NCBI RefSeq assembly: GCF_002224675.1
Contig: NZ_NMPZ01000023.1
Coordinates: 1 to 64,000 of the forward strand
DNA: 64,000 nucleotides
DNA from: Segatella copri
GTDB taxonomy: Bacteria; Bacteroidota; Bacteroidia; Bacteroidales; Bacteroidaceae
Direction: 5' to 3'
Part shown: positions 50,520 through 61,508 of the stretch, piece by piece
Layout: each line of letters begins with the position of its first letter
Position numbering within the stretch: position 1 is the first letter of the stretch
Program-made: the position numbers and the translations under genes
The notes under the pieces: generated by a model
Database searches by the model: none
What the model saw: only the letters and a program-made list of their open reading frames with translations
Told to the model about the DNA's origin: nothing

Positions 50520-52658
50520 CTACTCTACCACTTCCCAAGAGAAGACACAACCATTCTTCATACCAGCATCAGCGCCCTGGAAATCAGCAGAATAAGGACT
50601 GCCGTCGGTAGGATGCTTGCCCACATACCGCTGGGTCTTCAGCGATAGAAGCATACAGCGGTTGTAAAGCATATCCTGCCATACAAACTCCCCAGCATGA
50701 GAGGCATCAGAAGTAAGACGCACATCGCCCGACAAGCCAGCACCTGCGATATATACATATCGTCCATCTGCAGTTTTCAGCGCAATCTTGCCCTGTCCAC
50801 GGTCTTCGATGATGAATTTCACGCCATTGCTCATCTCCTTTTTATTCCTGGAGCTGTGCATCAGACCATGACCGGTAGCATTCATCAGGTTACCATCAGC
50901 AAGATTAAAGAGTCGGATGGTCTTTCCGATAGGCAGATTAGCAGTTCTGTCAGCCATCGGTTCCTCCACCTTGAAGTCATCAAAATCAGCCACGCCGCCG
51001 TTCACTCCCGTCTTGTTAAAGGCATACAGCGCTACACGCACACCCTGGAAGGTCTTCAACTGATAAGGAGAAAGCATTTGCTCTCCGATATTCTCCCAAG
51101 TCTTTCCATCAAGAGAGTAGGAATATTGCAGCAGACTCTTATCATAATCACCCCAAAGGCGCAACCATACCACCTTGTTCTTGGCAATCGGCTTCAGCAC
51201 CTCCTTGTTGGTATTCTGGTCGTAGCATCTCAGGCTTAATCCCTTTTCCGTCTTCATCACGCCTAATGAAGCGTATGGCGTATTCATAGCACCGAGTCCA
51301 GCCTCATCCCCCATCTTCAGTCGGGATACATCCAGCTTGACAGATGTATAAGATACAGGACCGATGGCACGTTGCGTCAACGAATTCTTTGCCCAGAGTA
51401 GCTGCTTGGCAGGCATAGAATGCAAACGGAGCCATCCTTTTCGCTCCTTGTTCAGCGACCACATCTTGTCGTTCGGATTATGATTCCACTGCCAAACCGG
51501 CTTGAAAGTCTTTCCCGAGAAATCATCACATCTGTCGTATGGAGCCTGTGGTGTCTTCACCGCATCATTCGGTTTGAACCAGGTTCGAGGCGAGCGACCC
51601 AGATTCTTCTCCAATCCGAAGTAAGGCCAGCCATCCACCCATGTGACAGGCGAAAGGCATACCGTTCTGCCCACAGCATTGAAATCCAGCATCGATACGC
51701 CCCACCATTTGCCATCAGGAGCCTGGACGATGCCCCCCTGATGAATGGTAGCACACCCCAGGTTCACCCCATTCGGTCTGTTGTTATTAAATTGATATCC
51801 ATCTTCAGGAAGCGGCCTACCGATACCCATGTTACCTACACTCCATCCAGCAGCATAACCATACGATTCGCGTTCGCTGATCACACAGGTTTCGTAAGGT
51901 CCCCAGATACTCTTGCTTCGGGCACACTGCATGCGGCCCATCGGTGAATAATCGGCAGAGAGGATATAGTACATACCATTGATTTTATACACATGATGTC
52001 CCTCCCCCATCGCATTGCCTTCCGGAATCACCACCTTGCTGCTGCCCTCTACCGGACCACTCAAATCGGGCTTCAACTCCGTAACGGTCACGTTGCCATA
52101 CTTGTGCACGGCATAAATCTTGCCATCATCATCGAAGAGCACAGAGAGGTCGTAGATATCGCCATTAATCTTGTGATGCGTCCAAGGACCCTTGGCACTG
52201 TCCGAGATATACACCTGCAATCCATGCCCGTTGATATTGGAGAAGATATAGAACTTACCGTTATGATATCGGATGGCAGGCGCCCAGATACCCTGTCCGT
52301 AAGCCTCCTTGCCATTGCGGAGATTGAAATCATCAGAATCATCAAAGCGGTCGAAACAATAGGAAGAGAACTCCCAATTTACGAGATCCTTGGAATGGAG
52401 AACCACCAGTCCCGGCACACTGTGCATCGTGGTACCCGCCAGATAATAATCCTCCCCTACTCTGATAATATCAGGGTCAGAAAACTCATCATAAAACAAA
52501 GGGTTTGTAAAGGTACCATTACCATTATCAGCCGACCAAGACTTCCCTTTCAAAGTCTGTGTCAGAACATTCTTGGCTGCAGATTTTTTCTGCGCCGCAG
52601 CTCCCAAAGAACCGCTCAAAAAAGCGATGCAACAGGTTGCAAATAAAATTTTCTTCAT
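50520..52658 (-). CDS. GH43 glycosidase with C-terminal sandwich and extra carbohydrate-binding-like domain
   Basis: GH43 enzymes remove arabinose or xylose from hemicellulose. The start at 52658 (MKKILFATCCIAFLSG) gives a signal peptide; the promoter box at 52702-52709 excludes the more upstream ATG at 52724. In the 712 residues, the five-blade catalytic domain (about 45-340) carries the catalytic Asp in EFSDPDIIRV, the second Asp in DLSVLFDDDGK and the acid Glu in MGEGHHVYK. Next come a GH43 C-terminal concanavalin-like domain (to about 560) and about 130 residues resembling a beta-trefoil or fascin-like module. GH95 lies upstream, 118 bp away. The exact substrate is open. Confidence 0.9.
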   Translation of the reverse strand: MKKILFATCCIAFLSGSLGAAAQKKSAAKNVLTQTLKGKSWSADNGNGTFTNPLFYDEFSDPDIIRVGEDYYLAGTTMHSVPGLVVLHSKDLVNWEFSSYCFDRFDDSDDFNLRNGKEAYGQGIWAPAIRYHNGKFYIFSNINGHGLQVYISDSAKGPWTHHKINGDIYDLSVLFDDDGKIYAVHKYGNVTVTELKPDLSGPVEGSSKVVIPEGNAMGEGHHVYKINGMYYILSADYSPMGRMQCARSKSIWGPYETCVISERESYGYAAGWSVGNMGIGRPLPEDGYQFNNNRPNGVNLGCATIHQGGIVQAPDGKWWGVSMLDFNAVGRTVCLSPVTWVDGWPYFGLEKNLGRSPRTWFKPNDAVKTPQAPYDRCDDFSGKTFKPVWQWNHNPNDKMWSLNKERKGWLRLHSMPAKQLLWAKNSLTQRAIGPVSYTSVKLDVSRLKMGDEAGLGAMNTPYASLGVMKTEKGLSLRCYDQNTNKEVLKPIAKNKVVWLRLWGDYDKSLLQYSYSLDGKTWENIGEQMLSPYQLKTFQGVRVALYAFNKTGVNGGVADFDDFKVEEPMADRTANLPIGKTIRLFNLADGNLMNATGHGLMHSSRNKKEMSNGVKFIIEDRGQGKIALKTADGRYVYIAGAGLSGDVRLTSDASHAGEFVWQDMLYNRCMLLSLKTQRYVGKHPTDGSPYSADFQGADAGMKNGCVFSWEVVE

Positions 52659-52701
52659 TCTCATTGATAGGTCTAAAAGATTATTATAAAAAATATTGCC
52701 A

Positions 52702-52709
52702 CAAAAGTA
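52702..52709 (-). promoter_or_regulatory. Promoter -7 box for the GH43 at 50520
   Basis: TACTTTTG on the minus strand, 44 bases before the chosen start. Confidence 0.55.
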
Positions 52710-52776
52710 CGAATAATTATCCAAACAGAGGTGGACAAAATGATACTTTTATGGCAACAAATGTAATTTTAGAACA

Positions 52777-55197
52777 TTATTTAATCAGATAAGTCTTTCC
52801 TGGTTCTGTTTCCAAGTCATATTCATATACGTCAGGAATAGGGACCTTCACTCCTTCCGCTATCCGATGCTGTTCCATTACAGGCTTCACTTCTGCAGAT
52901 GCAAAAAGGATATTCGGACAATCGCCTTCAGCCTTCTTCAGATTCTTCGCCTTCAGCGGAACGTAGGAGCGGAGACGCAGCACGCCTCCGATGGTGGAGC
53001 GAATCTTCGCCTTCATCAGTCTGCCATTCTTCCAGTCCATATCCACCACAAAGCCGCCACGGGCACGAAGTCCCTTTACGCTTCCTTCTTTCCAGGCATC
53101 AGGCAAGGCTGGCAAGAGATGCACGGCTCCATCATGACTCTGCAGGAGCATTTCGGCGATACCGGCTGTTACTCCGAAGTTGCCGTCTATCTGGAATGGT
53201 GGATGCGCATCGAAGAGATTCGGATAGGTTCTGCCCTCAGGATACTCCTTTGCCTGCGCATCAGATGGCAACAGGCGAAGCATATTGCTGATGATTCTGA
53301 AAGCATGATTGCCATCGAGCATACGAGCCCAGAAGTTCGTCTTCCAACCTAGACTCCAGCCCGTAGCCTGGTCGCCACGATGCTTCAGTGTGGTGGCAGC
53401 GGCATGGAACAGTTCCGGATGAGAGAAAGGAGAAATCTGATTGGATGGATACAATCCATAGAGATGCGAGATATGGCGATGCTCATTCTTCGGATCATCC
53501 GCATCCACAAGCCACTCCTGCAACTGTCCGTACTTTCCTATCTGCATTGGCGGAATCTGGGAAATCAGCTGCTGCATCGCCTTGCGCTCAGCCTCATCAA
53601 CCCCCAATATTTCAGAAGTCTTCACGGCACTGGTCAGGGCATCGAAGGCTATCTGGTTATCCATTGTACATCCCGCCGTTACGGCAGTTCTCTTCCCCAT
53701 AGGTCCCTGTTCCGGACTCACCGACGGCACGGTTACCTTCCATTCGGTGCCCGGCAACTTCTGCATATAGTCAAGATAGAACTCAGCGGCACCTTTTATT
53801 ACCGGATACCACTGCTTGAGGAAAGCCTTGTCGCCCGTATAGAGATAATGCTGCCAGAGATGGGTGGTGAGCCAGGCTCCACCATTCGGGAACATGCCCC
53901 ACTGCGCACCATCCACCGGACCCGCTATGCGCCAGATATCGGTGTTATGATGTGCCATCCAGCCACGACAGCCATACATTTCCCTAGCCGTCTGTGCTCC
54001 CGTTACACTCAAATCCTTAATCAGCGAATACAGAGGCTCCGTGGTGTTACCGAGATTCGTTATCTCGGCAGGCCAGTAGTTCATCTCCGTATTGATGTTG
54101 ATGGTATATTTACTGTCCCAAGGCGCATTTTTGCTGTTGTTCCAAACACCCTGCAAGTTTGCCGCCTGTCCACCAGGCTGGGAAGAGGAGATGAGCAGAT
54201 AGCGACCATAGTTATACATCAGTGCCACCATCGCCATATCCTTGCTGCCTGCAAATTTCTCCAGGCGCTGATTGGTAGGCAACGTAGCATTGATATCGGT
54301 TGGCAAAATCAGAGAAGAAGTAGCGAACTGCTTCCGGTAAGCCTCCACATGGCGTTTCTCCAACTGTGCATAACTCATCAGTTTCACCTTATTTATATAG
54401 TCGGCATTGCGCTGGGCGGCATTGCCCGACACATCGTGATAGTTCACAAAATTGGTGGCAGCACTCACGAGGATGGTTGTCTCGGTGCCATCCGTCTTCA
54501 CATCCGCCACACATTCGGCAGTGAGAGCCGCCTTGATGCCTTCCTGGTCTTGTCCCTTCACCTTCAGCATAACCCCTGAAGGCGTTTTCTGAATCTGATG
54601 TTCAAAAGGCGAATCCAGGGTAACATCAATATTCAGGGCACCCTTTCTACTCGCCTTGATGTGGCAAACGATAACGCCATCAGCCAGCGAAGCAAAGGTA
54701 GTACGGGTATATCTTACGCCATCCATCACGAAAGAAGTCGTGGCAATCGCCCTCTTCAAATCCAGGTTGCGCACAAACTGCTCAGCCTTTCCCTGGTTCT
54801 TCATGCTGATATGCAGATTTGCCATCGGCAGGAAGCGCATGCCATGAGGCCCTGGGATGAAGGTCTGGTTGATGAGAGCCGCCGCCTTCTCTTCCCTACC
54901 ATTGAAGATGAGTTCCCTCACCTTTGACAGATTTTCCAGGGATTTCTTGCTATTGTTGTTATGAGGACCGCCACTCCAGAAAGTCTCCTCATTCAACTGG
55001 ATATTCTCATCCGTGGTTCCGCCATACACCATACCTCCCAGATGTGAGTTTCCGATAGGCAGAGCCTCCAGCCACTGCTGGGCTGGGGCGTTATACCAAA
55101 GCAGAGTACTATTAGCAGAACTGCTAGCCTTAGCCATCATCTTTACCGGAAGAAGAAACGCCAAAGCCATAGTTCCCACTATTATTCTATTTCTCAC
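52777..55197 (-). CDS. GH95 family glycosidase (alpha-L-fucosidase or alpha-L-galactosidase type), exported
   Basis: GH95 enzymes invert alpha-1,2-linked L-fucose or L-galactose, for example on xyloglucan side chains. A GTG at 55197 gives a good signal peptide ([18 protein letters not shown]) and overlaps the upstream stop by 11 bases; an ATG at 55170 is the alternative. In about 806 residues the N-terminal sandwich ([15 protein letters not shown]) leads to an (alpha/alpha)6 barrel with the Asn pair in [10 protein letters not shown], the acid Glu in SVSPEQGP and the Asp in [14 protein letters not shown]. The overlap indicates translational coupling to the GH43 fusion upstream. Fucose versus galactose is not decided. 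Confidence 0.92.
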   Translation of the reverse strand: MRNRIIVGTMALAFLLPVKMMAKASSSANSTLLWYNAPAQQWLEALPIGNSHLGGMVYGGTTDENIQLNEETFWSGGPHNNNSKKSLENLSKVRELIFNGREEKAAALINQTFIPGPHGMRFLPMANLHISMKNQGKAEQFVRNLDLKRAIATTSFVMDGVRYTRTTFASLADGVIVCHIKASRKGALNIDVTLDSPFEHQIQKTPSGVMLKVKGQDQEGIKAALTAECVADVKTDGTETTILVSAATNFVNYHDVSGNAAQRNADYINKVKLMSYAQLEKRHVEAYRKQFATSSLILPTDINATLPTNQRLEKFAGSKDMAMVALMYNYGRYLLISSSQPGGQAANLQGVWNNSKNAPWDSKYTININTEMNYWPAEITNLGNTTEPLYSLIKDLSVTGAQTAREMYGCRGWMAHHNTDIWRIAGPVDGAQWGMFPNGGAWLTTHLWQHYLYTGDKAFLKQWYPVIKGAAEFYLDYMQKLPGTEWKVTVPSVSPEQGPMGKRTAVTAGCTMDNQIAFDALTSAVKTSEILGVDEAERKAMQQLISQIPPMQIGKYGQLQEWLVDADDPKNEHRHISHLYGLYPSNQISPFSHPELFHAAATTLKHRGDQATGWSLGWKTNFWARMLDGNHAFRIISNMLRLLPSDAQAKEYPEGRTYPNLFDAHPPFQIDGNFGVTAGIAEMLLQSHDGAVHLLPALPDAWKEGSVKGLRARGGFVVDMDWKNGRLMKAKIRSTIGGVLRLRSYVPLKAKNLKKAEGDCPNILFASAEVKPVMEQHRIAEGVKVPIPDVYEYDLETEPGKTYLIK

Positions 55198-58159
55198 TAC
55201 TATTCTGTTTTTGATACTCAAAACTATCCACATCCACATATCCACCAGCAGCCTTTGTGGCATAATTGTAGATGGCGATACGGGTACCCATGAAGAGGCG
55301 GCGATAATCATACTGCATCTTGAAATCCTTGATGGCAGGAATCCAGGTCTTTCCATCTATACTATAGAATAAGGTGGCGAGATCCTGATGAAGACGGAAA
55401 TCGCAACTCATCTTCAGATAGATGATGCTTGATTTCGTTGCCTTATCCTGCTTCAGATTCAAAGGCTGGCGATACACCTCCTCACGCTTCACATCGGTCA
55501 CAGCCTTTTCCTTTTCTGTCAAAGCTACACTCTCCTTGGTACCCACCACAAAGAGTTTCTTGCCTTCCTTTACAATAGAGAGCAAAGCCGCATCACCCTG
55601 GAAGGCTGACAAGCCAGCCACATCGCCATCTTTCATCTTGCTCACATCCATCTTGATGATTCCCTCGCAGGTTGGTCCTTCGGTACGGGTACTGATGGTA
55701 TTGGGAGCCAGGAAGATATTAGGAACGATGCGGGATGTCTTCAGACGGAGCCAGCCCTTGCGCTCTATGAGCGACCAGGCATTATCCACAGGATTGTGGT
55801 TCCACTGCCACTGCAATTCCAGTTTATCCTTCGAGAAATCGTCGCTATACACGAGTCCCTTACCGTCATATCCCAATACAGGCTTCTGCATCTTGGCAGG
55901 AATATTGCCCTTCTCATCGGTCAGCATTGGCCATCCGTCCTTCCAGGTACATGGCTCCAGCGTGAGCACTCTGCCCACACCACCACGGTCTTGGAATACG
56001 ATGCCATACCAGTCGCCATCCTTATCATCTACAATCGTACCTTGTCCCACGCCGTTGAATCCGGCAAACTCCGTTTCCAGAATCACCTTCTTTTCGTAAG
56101 GACCCGTTATCTTATCAGCACGATAACAAACCTCACGACGAGGATGTCCCTGTGGCCACGAAATCATCAGAAGATAATACTTGCCGTTGTGCTTGATCAT
56201 GCGGGAGCCTTCGAGCAAACCCGTTTCATCAGCATCACGCTCAAAGAGTTTACGATGGCTGCCCGGCACCACATCCGTCAGGTCGGCATTCAGCTGCACC
56301 ATCTCTCCCGTTCCATAAACCACGTATGCCTTGTCATCGTCATCGAAGAAGAGAGCGGCATCATGGAAATGCTGCAAACGGCTATGGACAGTCCATTTGC
56401 CCTCGATATCATCGGCGGTGCAGATATAAGTCTCTCCACCAGGATTATCGTTTGGAGCAAAGAGCGCATAGAACTTGCCACGATGATACTGCAGCGAAGT
56501 GGCCCACTGACCACGACCATACACCGTACCCTCCTTCATGTCATACTTAGGTGAATCGGTAAGTTTAGGGAAGATATAGTTCACGGTTTCCCAGTTCACC
56601 AAATCCTTCGATTTCATGATAGGCGCACCCGGCATCAGATGCATGGTGGTGCTTACCATATAGAAGCTGTCACCCACACGGATTACATCCACATCAGGCA
56701 CATCAGCCCAAACCACAGGATTGGCGAAATTCTTCTCAAACTTCCACCAGTCGAAATTGAAGAGTTTGCTTCCCTTCAATCCCTTGAACACGAAGTATAT
56801 ATCATGCTTTCCTGTCACTTTCTTCAGCATTTGTGCCGAGAAAGTCTTCCACTTTTCCCAGCCACCCGTCTTGGTAACATCAAGTTTAGCTATCAGTTCG
56901 CCATCTTCCTTATCGAGATGAACCTCCAGCGAACCGCCGAGCGATGAGCACGCAGCAGAGATGGCAAATGCATCCGGACTCTCTTTTCCGAAATCCACCT
57001 CACGTACCTTGATATAATCACCTGTATGAATTTCAGAGATATAAACACCCGTATCATCGGTCTGCTCCGACTTCACTCCCTTAGAGAAAGCGATGGTTTC
57101 AGCCTCCTGACGCTTGTAAGGATTGAGGGTTGCAATAGGAGCCACTCCTTCCTGAGTATGGTGGATAATTGGGAAGGTACCGTCGGCATTATATTTGAAT
57201 TCTTCCACAGCCACACTGCGTCCGAATCCGCCTCCCAGTTTACCCGTATGATAGAAGAAATAAGACTTGCCCTTGAAGTCGGTCACACCGCAATGGTTAG
57301 TAAAGGAACCCGTATCTTCCAATGGCATGATTTCGCCCATATACTTCCATGGTCCGAAAGGCTTCTTGCTCATGGAATAAGCGATATGCTCAGGCACTCC
57401 ACCTGCAGCATAAAGCATATAATAGTTCTTGCCACGCTTCATGAACCAAGGTCCCTCTGTGTAGCAATCTTTATATTTTCGGGTAGAATCACGCTTCTCC
57501 ACGTCAGGCGAACCGAATCCCTCCTCAGTCATCACGATTCTGCCCACTTCACGCTTTTCATCAACAGCTGCCTTAGCATCTATACCACCCTTGAAGCTGA
57601 TCATATCTTTATTCAGTTTGGCATAGTAAAGATGTGGATTACCCCAATAGAGATAAGCCTGACCATCCTCATCCATCCAGACGGTAGGGTCGATATTGTC
57701 CCAACTTCCATTATCGAAAAGCGGTTTGCCCAGCGCATCCTTGAACGGACCGGTAGGAGAATCTGCCACAGCTACGCCGATAGCCATTCCGCCCGACAGT
57801 TTAGAGTGCGCACAGATATACCAGTAATACTTACCATTACGTTCGATGGTCTGTGCTGCCCAGGCACGGTCGTCTGCCCAGGAAAAAGAACTGAGGTCGA
57901 GCGGAGAACCATGGTCTGTCCAGTTCACCATATCCTTGGTGGAATACACACGCCATTCGTTCATCCAGAAGAAGTCAGCCTTATCTTCATCATGACCGGT
58001 ATATACATAGAGACGGTCTCCGACAACCAGAGGTGCTGGGTCGGTAGTTAACTGTGTTTGTACGATTGGGTTCTGTGCATAGGCAGCACCCTGCATGGCA
58101 AGCAGCCATGCGCTTATCAGTAACGGCTTTCTGAGAGCCAAGATTTTCGTTGTATTCAT
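55187..58159 (-). CDS. Two-headed GH43-CBM6-GH43 hemicellulase, exported
   Basis: This 990-residue protein joins two GH43 catalytic domains. After the signal peptide ([20 protein letters not shown], ending AYAQ), head one (about 30-330) has Asp in TTDPAPLV, Asp in [12 protein letters not shown] and Glu in YTEGPWF. A CBM6-like module follows (about 350-485, RQEAETIAF to [10 protein letters not shown]). Head two (about 490-770) has Asp in [10 protein letters not shown], Asp in [12 protein letters not shown] and Glu in LLEGSRM. A concanavalin-like domain ends it. The order suggests arabinofuranosidase plus xylosidase action on arabinoxylan; that is inference. An ATG at 58207 is rejected because the -7 box is at 58190-58197. 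Confidence 0.92.
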   Translation of the reverse strand: MNTTKILALRKPLLISAWLLAMQGAAYAQNPIVQTQLTTDPAPLVVGDRLYVYTGHDEDKADFFWMNEWRVYSTKDMVNWTDHGSPLDLSSFSWADDRAWAAQTIERNGKYYWYICAHSKLSGGMAIGVAVADSPTGPFKDALGKPLFDNGSWDNIDPTVWMDEDGQAYLYWGNPHLYYAKLNKDMISFKGGIDAKAAVDEKREVGRIVMTEEGFGSPDVEKRDSTRKYKDCYTEGPWFMKRGKNYYMLYAAGGVPEHIAYSMSKKPFGPWKYMGEIMPLEDTGSFTNHCGVTDFKGKSYFFYHTGKLGGGFGRSVAVEEFKYNADGTFPIIHHTQEGVAPIATLNPYKRQEAETIAFSKGVKSEQTDDTGVYISEIHTGDYIKVREVDFGKESPDAFAISAACSSLGGSLEVHLDKEDGELIAKLDVTKTGGWEKWKTFSAQMLKKVTGKHDIYFVFKGLKGSKLFNFDWWKFEKNFANPVVWADVPDVDVIRVGDSFYMVSTTMHLMPGAPIMKSKDLVNWETVNYIFPKLTDSPKYDMKEGTVYGRGQWATSLQYHRGKFYALFAPNDNPGGETYICTADDIEGKWTVHSRLQHFHDAALFFDDDDKAYVVYGTGEMVQLNADLTDVVPGSHRKLFERDADETGLLEGSRMIKHNGKYYLLMISWPQGHPRREVCYRADKITGPYEKKVILETEFAGFNGVGQGTIVDDKDGDWYGIVFQDRGGVGRVLTLEPCTWKDGWPMLTDEKGNIPAKMQKPVLGYDGKGLVYSDDFSKDKLELQWQWNHNPVDNAWSLIERKGWLRLKTSRIVPNIFLAPNTISTRTEGPTCEGIIKMDVSKMKDGDVAGLSAFQGDAALLSIVKEGKKLFVVGTKESVALTEKEKAVTDVKREEVYRQPLNLKQDKATKSSIIYLKMSCDFRLHQDLATLFYSIDGKTWIPAIKDFKMQYDYRRLFMGTRIAIYNYATKAAGGYVDVDSFEYQKQNSSEK

Positions 58160-58189
58160 CATTATGATTGTTTTTTCGTTTAATGCTGC

Positions 58190-58197
58190 AAAATTAC
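58190..58197 (-). promoter_or_regulatory. Promoter -7 box for the GH43 fusion
   Basis: TAATTTTG followed by CAGC on the minus strand, about 31 bases before the chosen start; it lies between the two GH43 genes. Confidence 0.55.
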
Positions 58198-58253
58198 GAA
58201 AAAACAATCATAATGACTTTATAGAATGTTTCAAAAACTTTATTAAGTTTATC

Positions 58254-59585
58254 TTACTCCCCAAACTTCCACCAATCCAGGAAGAAGAGGTTCTGCTTCT
58301 GGATGTTGCCTCCCTTAAAGACGAAGTAGAGATCATGAACACCCTTTACCTTCTTCACCTGAGTAGAGAAGGTTTTGTATTCATCCTTGGTGTTCTTGAT
58401 ATCCACCTTGCCGATGCACTGGCCGTTTACCCCATCAAGACGGATTTCGATGCTGCCGCCAAACATGTGGCAAGAGGCAGAAATCTCAAACTTTCCTGCA
58501 CCCTTCTTGAAGTCAACACCCTTCACGAGGATATACTTTCCCTCATCAACATTCGTAACCACCTGGTTCCATCTGTCCTTCTGCGCCCATTCGTTCTTAG
58601 GCTGCGTCTTCAATCCATAGCCCCAAGCCATCGTTTCAGCCTCAACCTGGCGATAAGGGTTGAACCATTCTATCTGCTCCAACTTGCAGTCCTGAAAATA
58701 TGGTAACTCCTGGATGGTTCCGTCAGGATTATAAGTCATTTCTGCAACAGAAACAGAACGCTGCTCGGCATGACGCCCCGTCTTCAAACGGTAGATGTCA
58801 TAATTCAAGCCGAAGCAATAGCTCTTGCCCTTGTAGTCGATGATGCCCGGATGATTGCCACGAGTACGAGGCGTATGGTTCATGATATGTCCCTTATATT
58901 CCCACGGTCCGAGCGGATTCTTGCTCATCGCATAACCGATGCCCTCAGGACAGCAGGTAGAAGCATAAGCCAGATAATAATTACCATTGCGCTTCCAGAA
59001 CCAAGGACCTTCCTGATAATCCTGAATCTTCGGGAAGTGCATGATGGAATCGGAATACGAAATCATGTCCTCGTTCAGTTTCACAGCCTTCAACTCCGGG
59101 TTGCCCCAATACATGTAAGCCTGGTTATCATCATCAATCCATACGGTAGGGTCGATGTCGAACCAGTCGCCCTCCCATGCCAGAGGCTTTCCGATAGGAT
59201 CCTTGAAAGGTCCGAATGGACTATCTGCTACCAGCACTCCGATGCCATGACCATGGATAGGACAATACATATACCATTTGCCATTGCGTTCGATGACCTG
59301 CTCTGCCCAGGCACCATTCTCGCCCTTGAACCACTTGAAGTCTTTCAATGAAGCCACGGCACCGCGGTCTTGCCAGTTTACCATATCCGTTGAGGTATAG
59401 AGCAGCCAGTCTTTCATCAGGAACCCCTCAGCCCCATCCTCATCGTGGGTGGTATAGAGATAAACCGTATCGTTGTGCACATAAGGTGCAGGATCGGCTG
59501 TGTACTTGGTCTGGATGATTGGCAAGTTGATGTTCTGTGCTGTTGCAGCAGTTCCCATGCCAGCCAAAAGCAGGGATAAAATCAT
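58254..59585 (-). CDS. GH43-CBM6 glycosidase with damaged leader
   Basis: The 443-residue protein is a close paralogue of head one plus CBM6 of the neighbouring fusion (PIIQTKYTADPAPYV against [15 protein letters not shown]; both CBMs end DWWKF). Catalytic residues are Asp in TADPAPY, Asp in DIDPTVWIDDD and Glu in YQEGPWFW. The usable ATG at 59585 gives a signal peptide with no basic start (MILSLLLAGMGTAATAQ). Five codons upstream in the same frame lies another ATG (59598-59600) followed by ACC and then a TGA stop (59592-59594), which looks like a recent nonsense change in the original leader. Export may be weakened. Confidence 0.88.
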   Translation of the reverse strand: MILSLLLAGMGTAATAQNINLPIIQTKYTADPAPYVHNDTVYLYTTHDEDGAEGFLMKDWLLYTSTDMVNWQDRGAVASLKDFKWFKGENGAWAEQVIERNGKWYMYCPIHGHGIGVLVADSPFGPFKDPIGKPLAWEGDWFDIDPTVWIDDDNQAYMYWGNPELKAVKLNEDMISYSDSIMHFPKIQDYQEGPWFWKRNGNYYLAYASTCCPEGIGYAMSKNPLGPWEYKGHIMNHTPRTRGNHPGIIDYKGKSYCFGLNYDIYRLKTGRHAEQRSVSVAEMTYNPDGTIQELPYFQDCKLEQIEWFNPYRQVEAETMAWGYGLKTQPKNEWAQKDRWNQVVTNVDEGKYILVKGVDFKKGAGKFEISASCHMFGGSIEIRLDGVNGQCIGKVDIKNTKDEYKTFSTQVKKVKGVHDLYFVFKGGNIQKQNLFFLDWWKFGE

Positions 59586-59648
59586 TCTGTATCAGGTCAT
59601 TTTATGATTTAAATTAATTATAGTATATTAAATTGTTATTTGTGAATG

Positions 59649-59656
59649 CAAAGGTA
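59649..59656 (-). promoter_or_regulatory. Promoter -7 box for GH43-CBM6
   Basis: TACCTTTG on the minus strand followed by CATTCAC, about 50 bases before the upstream ATG at 59600. Confidence 0.6.
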
Positions 59657-59729
59657 AGCAAAAAAGTAAAATTCTACTTTTTCACATGTTTCAAATTCTT
59701 AATATGATGTAACACTTACATCTGTACCC

Positions 59730-59825
59730 TTACAGCCTTACTGCTTTTCCGTTATATTCCACATTCTTGCTTGCTAGCATAGGCTGATTGCCTGCACCGC
59801 TATCAGCATCCAACAAGAAAAAAAT
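59730..59825 (-). pseudogene. C-terminal remnant of a lost gene
   Basis: The leftward frame reads LDADSGAGNQPMLASKNVEY then NGKAVRL and a stop. It looks like real protein C-terminus, but upstream a TGA closes the frame within about ten codons, where the terminator hairpin begins. It lies between the GH43-CBM6 promoter and the next gene's terminator. Probably the tail left after deletion of another gene; the family is not recognised. Confidence 0.4.
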
Positions 59826-59862
59826 GAGGATGTGTCATGGACTTATGACACACCCTCATTTT
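59821..59862 (-). terminator. Terminator after the AAA-nuclease gene
   Basis: AAAATGAGG-TGTGTCAT pairs with ATGACACA-CCTCATTTT, with a leftward T-run; it begins right after the stop. Confidence 0.85.
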
Positions 59863-61434
59863 TTAGCAGGAATATTTTACCCAATCCAATACGATAGTCT
59901 TATCTTCATCAATCATAAAGTTCATACCAATCTTTTCCACGTTTTTGCCTTTCAGGGCAAAAGCATCAGCATAATGCTTGTTGTTGATTTGGTCAAGAGC
60001 CTCTTGTGCCGACTTATTAAATTTCAATTCTATCACATAGATGGTATCCTTTGTTTCCATCGTAATGTCTGTTCTTCCCCGGAAAGTATGCTGTTCCACC
60101 AATATACGGAAATTCGTAAGCAGGGCAAAGATGATATACATTGTCTGCTGATAATGCCCCTCATAATCGGTATTATCGCAATAAGGTACCGTCTCCCAGA
60201 ACGCTTTCAATAGCTGAAGAGCACCATCCATGTTACCCTTATTGATAAGAGCCGACATTTTGGCCACAGTTGTATTGCACATTGCAGACTTTGCCGCCAA
60301 ATAATGCGGCAACATACTGCGATACAAACCTATCCTCACCTCTTTGTTTGGCAGAGCCAAGGTATAGAGTTCCGTTTCCGGATCATAATTCTTGATTGTG
60401 ATATAACCACTCTGATAAAGCAAAGGCATGATAGTAGTCATCGTCTCAGTGGCTGCATCGAAATCATCCTTTGATGCATCCATCTGTTCACCCAGGTCAA
60501 TCGGTGTAAAGTCATATTTCCGCATCATATTAAGGAGATAGGTAGGAGTGCCTGAGCCAAACCAATAGGAATTCATCTGTCCTTCAGCTAAACAGTTCAA
60601 CAAGCTATAAGGATTGAAAATATCTGATGATGGCCAGGTAAAGTGATAGCCATCATAATTTTCCTTCAGTTTTGACAAGGCTTGTTCGTGTGTCAATCCC
60701 AACCTACCTGCTAACACATCAATATCCTCATCAAACTTATCCAACAATTCCTCTTTGGTAATGCCGCAAATGCCAGCATACTCTTGGTGCATACTCACAT
60801 TAGTAATATTATTGAGTTCACTGAATATACTAAGTTGCGAGAACTTGGTGATGCCTGTCAAGAAGACGAAACGCAACATACGGTCGCTATCCTTTAGGGG
60901 ACTATAGAAATTGCGCATCACCTCCCTTAAGACGCCCAAGCTGGTATCCTCGTGCACCACATCAAGCAAAGGAGCATCGTATTCATCGATGAGCACAACA
61001 ACCTTCTGCCCAGTCTGTTCATATACCGTTTTTATTAAATTAAGCATACGGACATTCGGGTCAGGAGAATCATTGACGATGCCAAATTTTTCTTCATTTA
61101 CCTTCAATATGTACAAGAGATAACGCACAAGTTGGTCTTTCTCCATGTGCTTACCACCAGCCAAGCTAAAGTGAAGCACAGGATATTCCGTCCAATCTTT
61201 TTCTAGCTTTTCGATGGCAAGCCCCTTAAAGAGTTCCTTCTTTCCCTCGAAATAGCTCTGCATAGTAGAGACGAGGAGTGACTTTCCGAAACGACGTGGA
61301 CGCGCCAAGAAGAAATACTTTCCACTCGTATGAGTCATACGATAGATGTACTCCGTCTTATCTACATAGAGAAAGTCCTCCTCTCGAATCTCAGAGAAGG
61401 TCTGCATGCCTATTGGATATAACTTCGTTGCCAT
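59863..61434 (-). CDS. AAA ATPase-like protein with PD-(D/E)XK nuclease domain
   Basis: A 523-residue member of a family abundant in gut Bacteroidetes that joins an AAA-ATPase-like domain (about 5-220) with a DUF1703 PD-(D/E)XK nuclease-like domain (about 420-520). The start MATKLYPIGMQTFSEIREED is typical. Walker A lies in ARPRRFGKSLLVS and Walker B in VVLIDEYDAPL. The nuclease core is in IYVIELKF. The biological role is unknown; defence or mobile-element links are guesses. The -7 box is at 61463-61470 and a terminator follows at 59821-59862. Confidence 0.88.
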   Translation of the reverse strand: MATKLYPIGMQTFSEIREEDFLYVDKTEYIYRMTHTSGKYFFLARPRRFGKSLLVSTMQSYFEGKKELFKGLAIEKLEKDWTEYPVLHFSLAGGKHMEKDQLVRYLLYILKVNEEKFGIVNDSPDPNVRMLNLIKTVYEQTGQKVVVLIDEYDAPLLDVVHEDTSLGVLREVMRNFYSPLKDSDRMLRFVFLTGITKFSQLSIFSELNNITNVSMHQEYAGICGITKEELLDKFDEDIDVLAGRLGLTHEQALSKLKENYDGYHFTWPSSDIFNPYSLLNCLAEGQMNSYWFGSGTPTYLLNMMRKYDFTPIDLGEQMDASKDDFDAATETMTTIMPLLYQSGYITIKNYDPETELYTLALPNKEVRIGLYRSMLPHYLAAKSAMCNTTVAKMSALINKGNMDGALQLLKAFWETVPYCDNTDYEGHYQQTMYIIFALLTNFRILVEQHTFRGRTDITMETKDTIYVIELKFNKSAQEALDQINNKHYADAFALKGKNVEKIGMNFMIDEDKTIVLDWVKYSC

Positions 61435-61462
61435 ATTATCAACTATTTACCATTAACGTTGG

Positions 61463-61470
61463 CAAAGATA
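61463..61470 (-). promoter_or_regulatory. Promoter -7 box for the AAA-nuclease gene
   Basis: TATCTTTG on the minus strand, 29 bases before the start, directly after the preceding terminator. Confidence 0.6.
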
Positions 61471-61475
61471 AGCAA

Positions 61476-61508
61476 AAATCCCGAAACCGCCAAGCGATTT
61501 CGGGATTT
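61476..61508 (-). terminator. Terminator after the AlbA_2 gene
   Basis: AAATCCCGAAA pairs with TTTCGGGATTT; leftward it is followed by a T-run. The rest of 61509-61720 is AT-rich without a gene. Confidence 0.8.

Noticed and set aside
53380..54579. 399-codon frame opposite GH95
   Set aside because: Shadow; the GH95 catalytic residues lie on the other strand.
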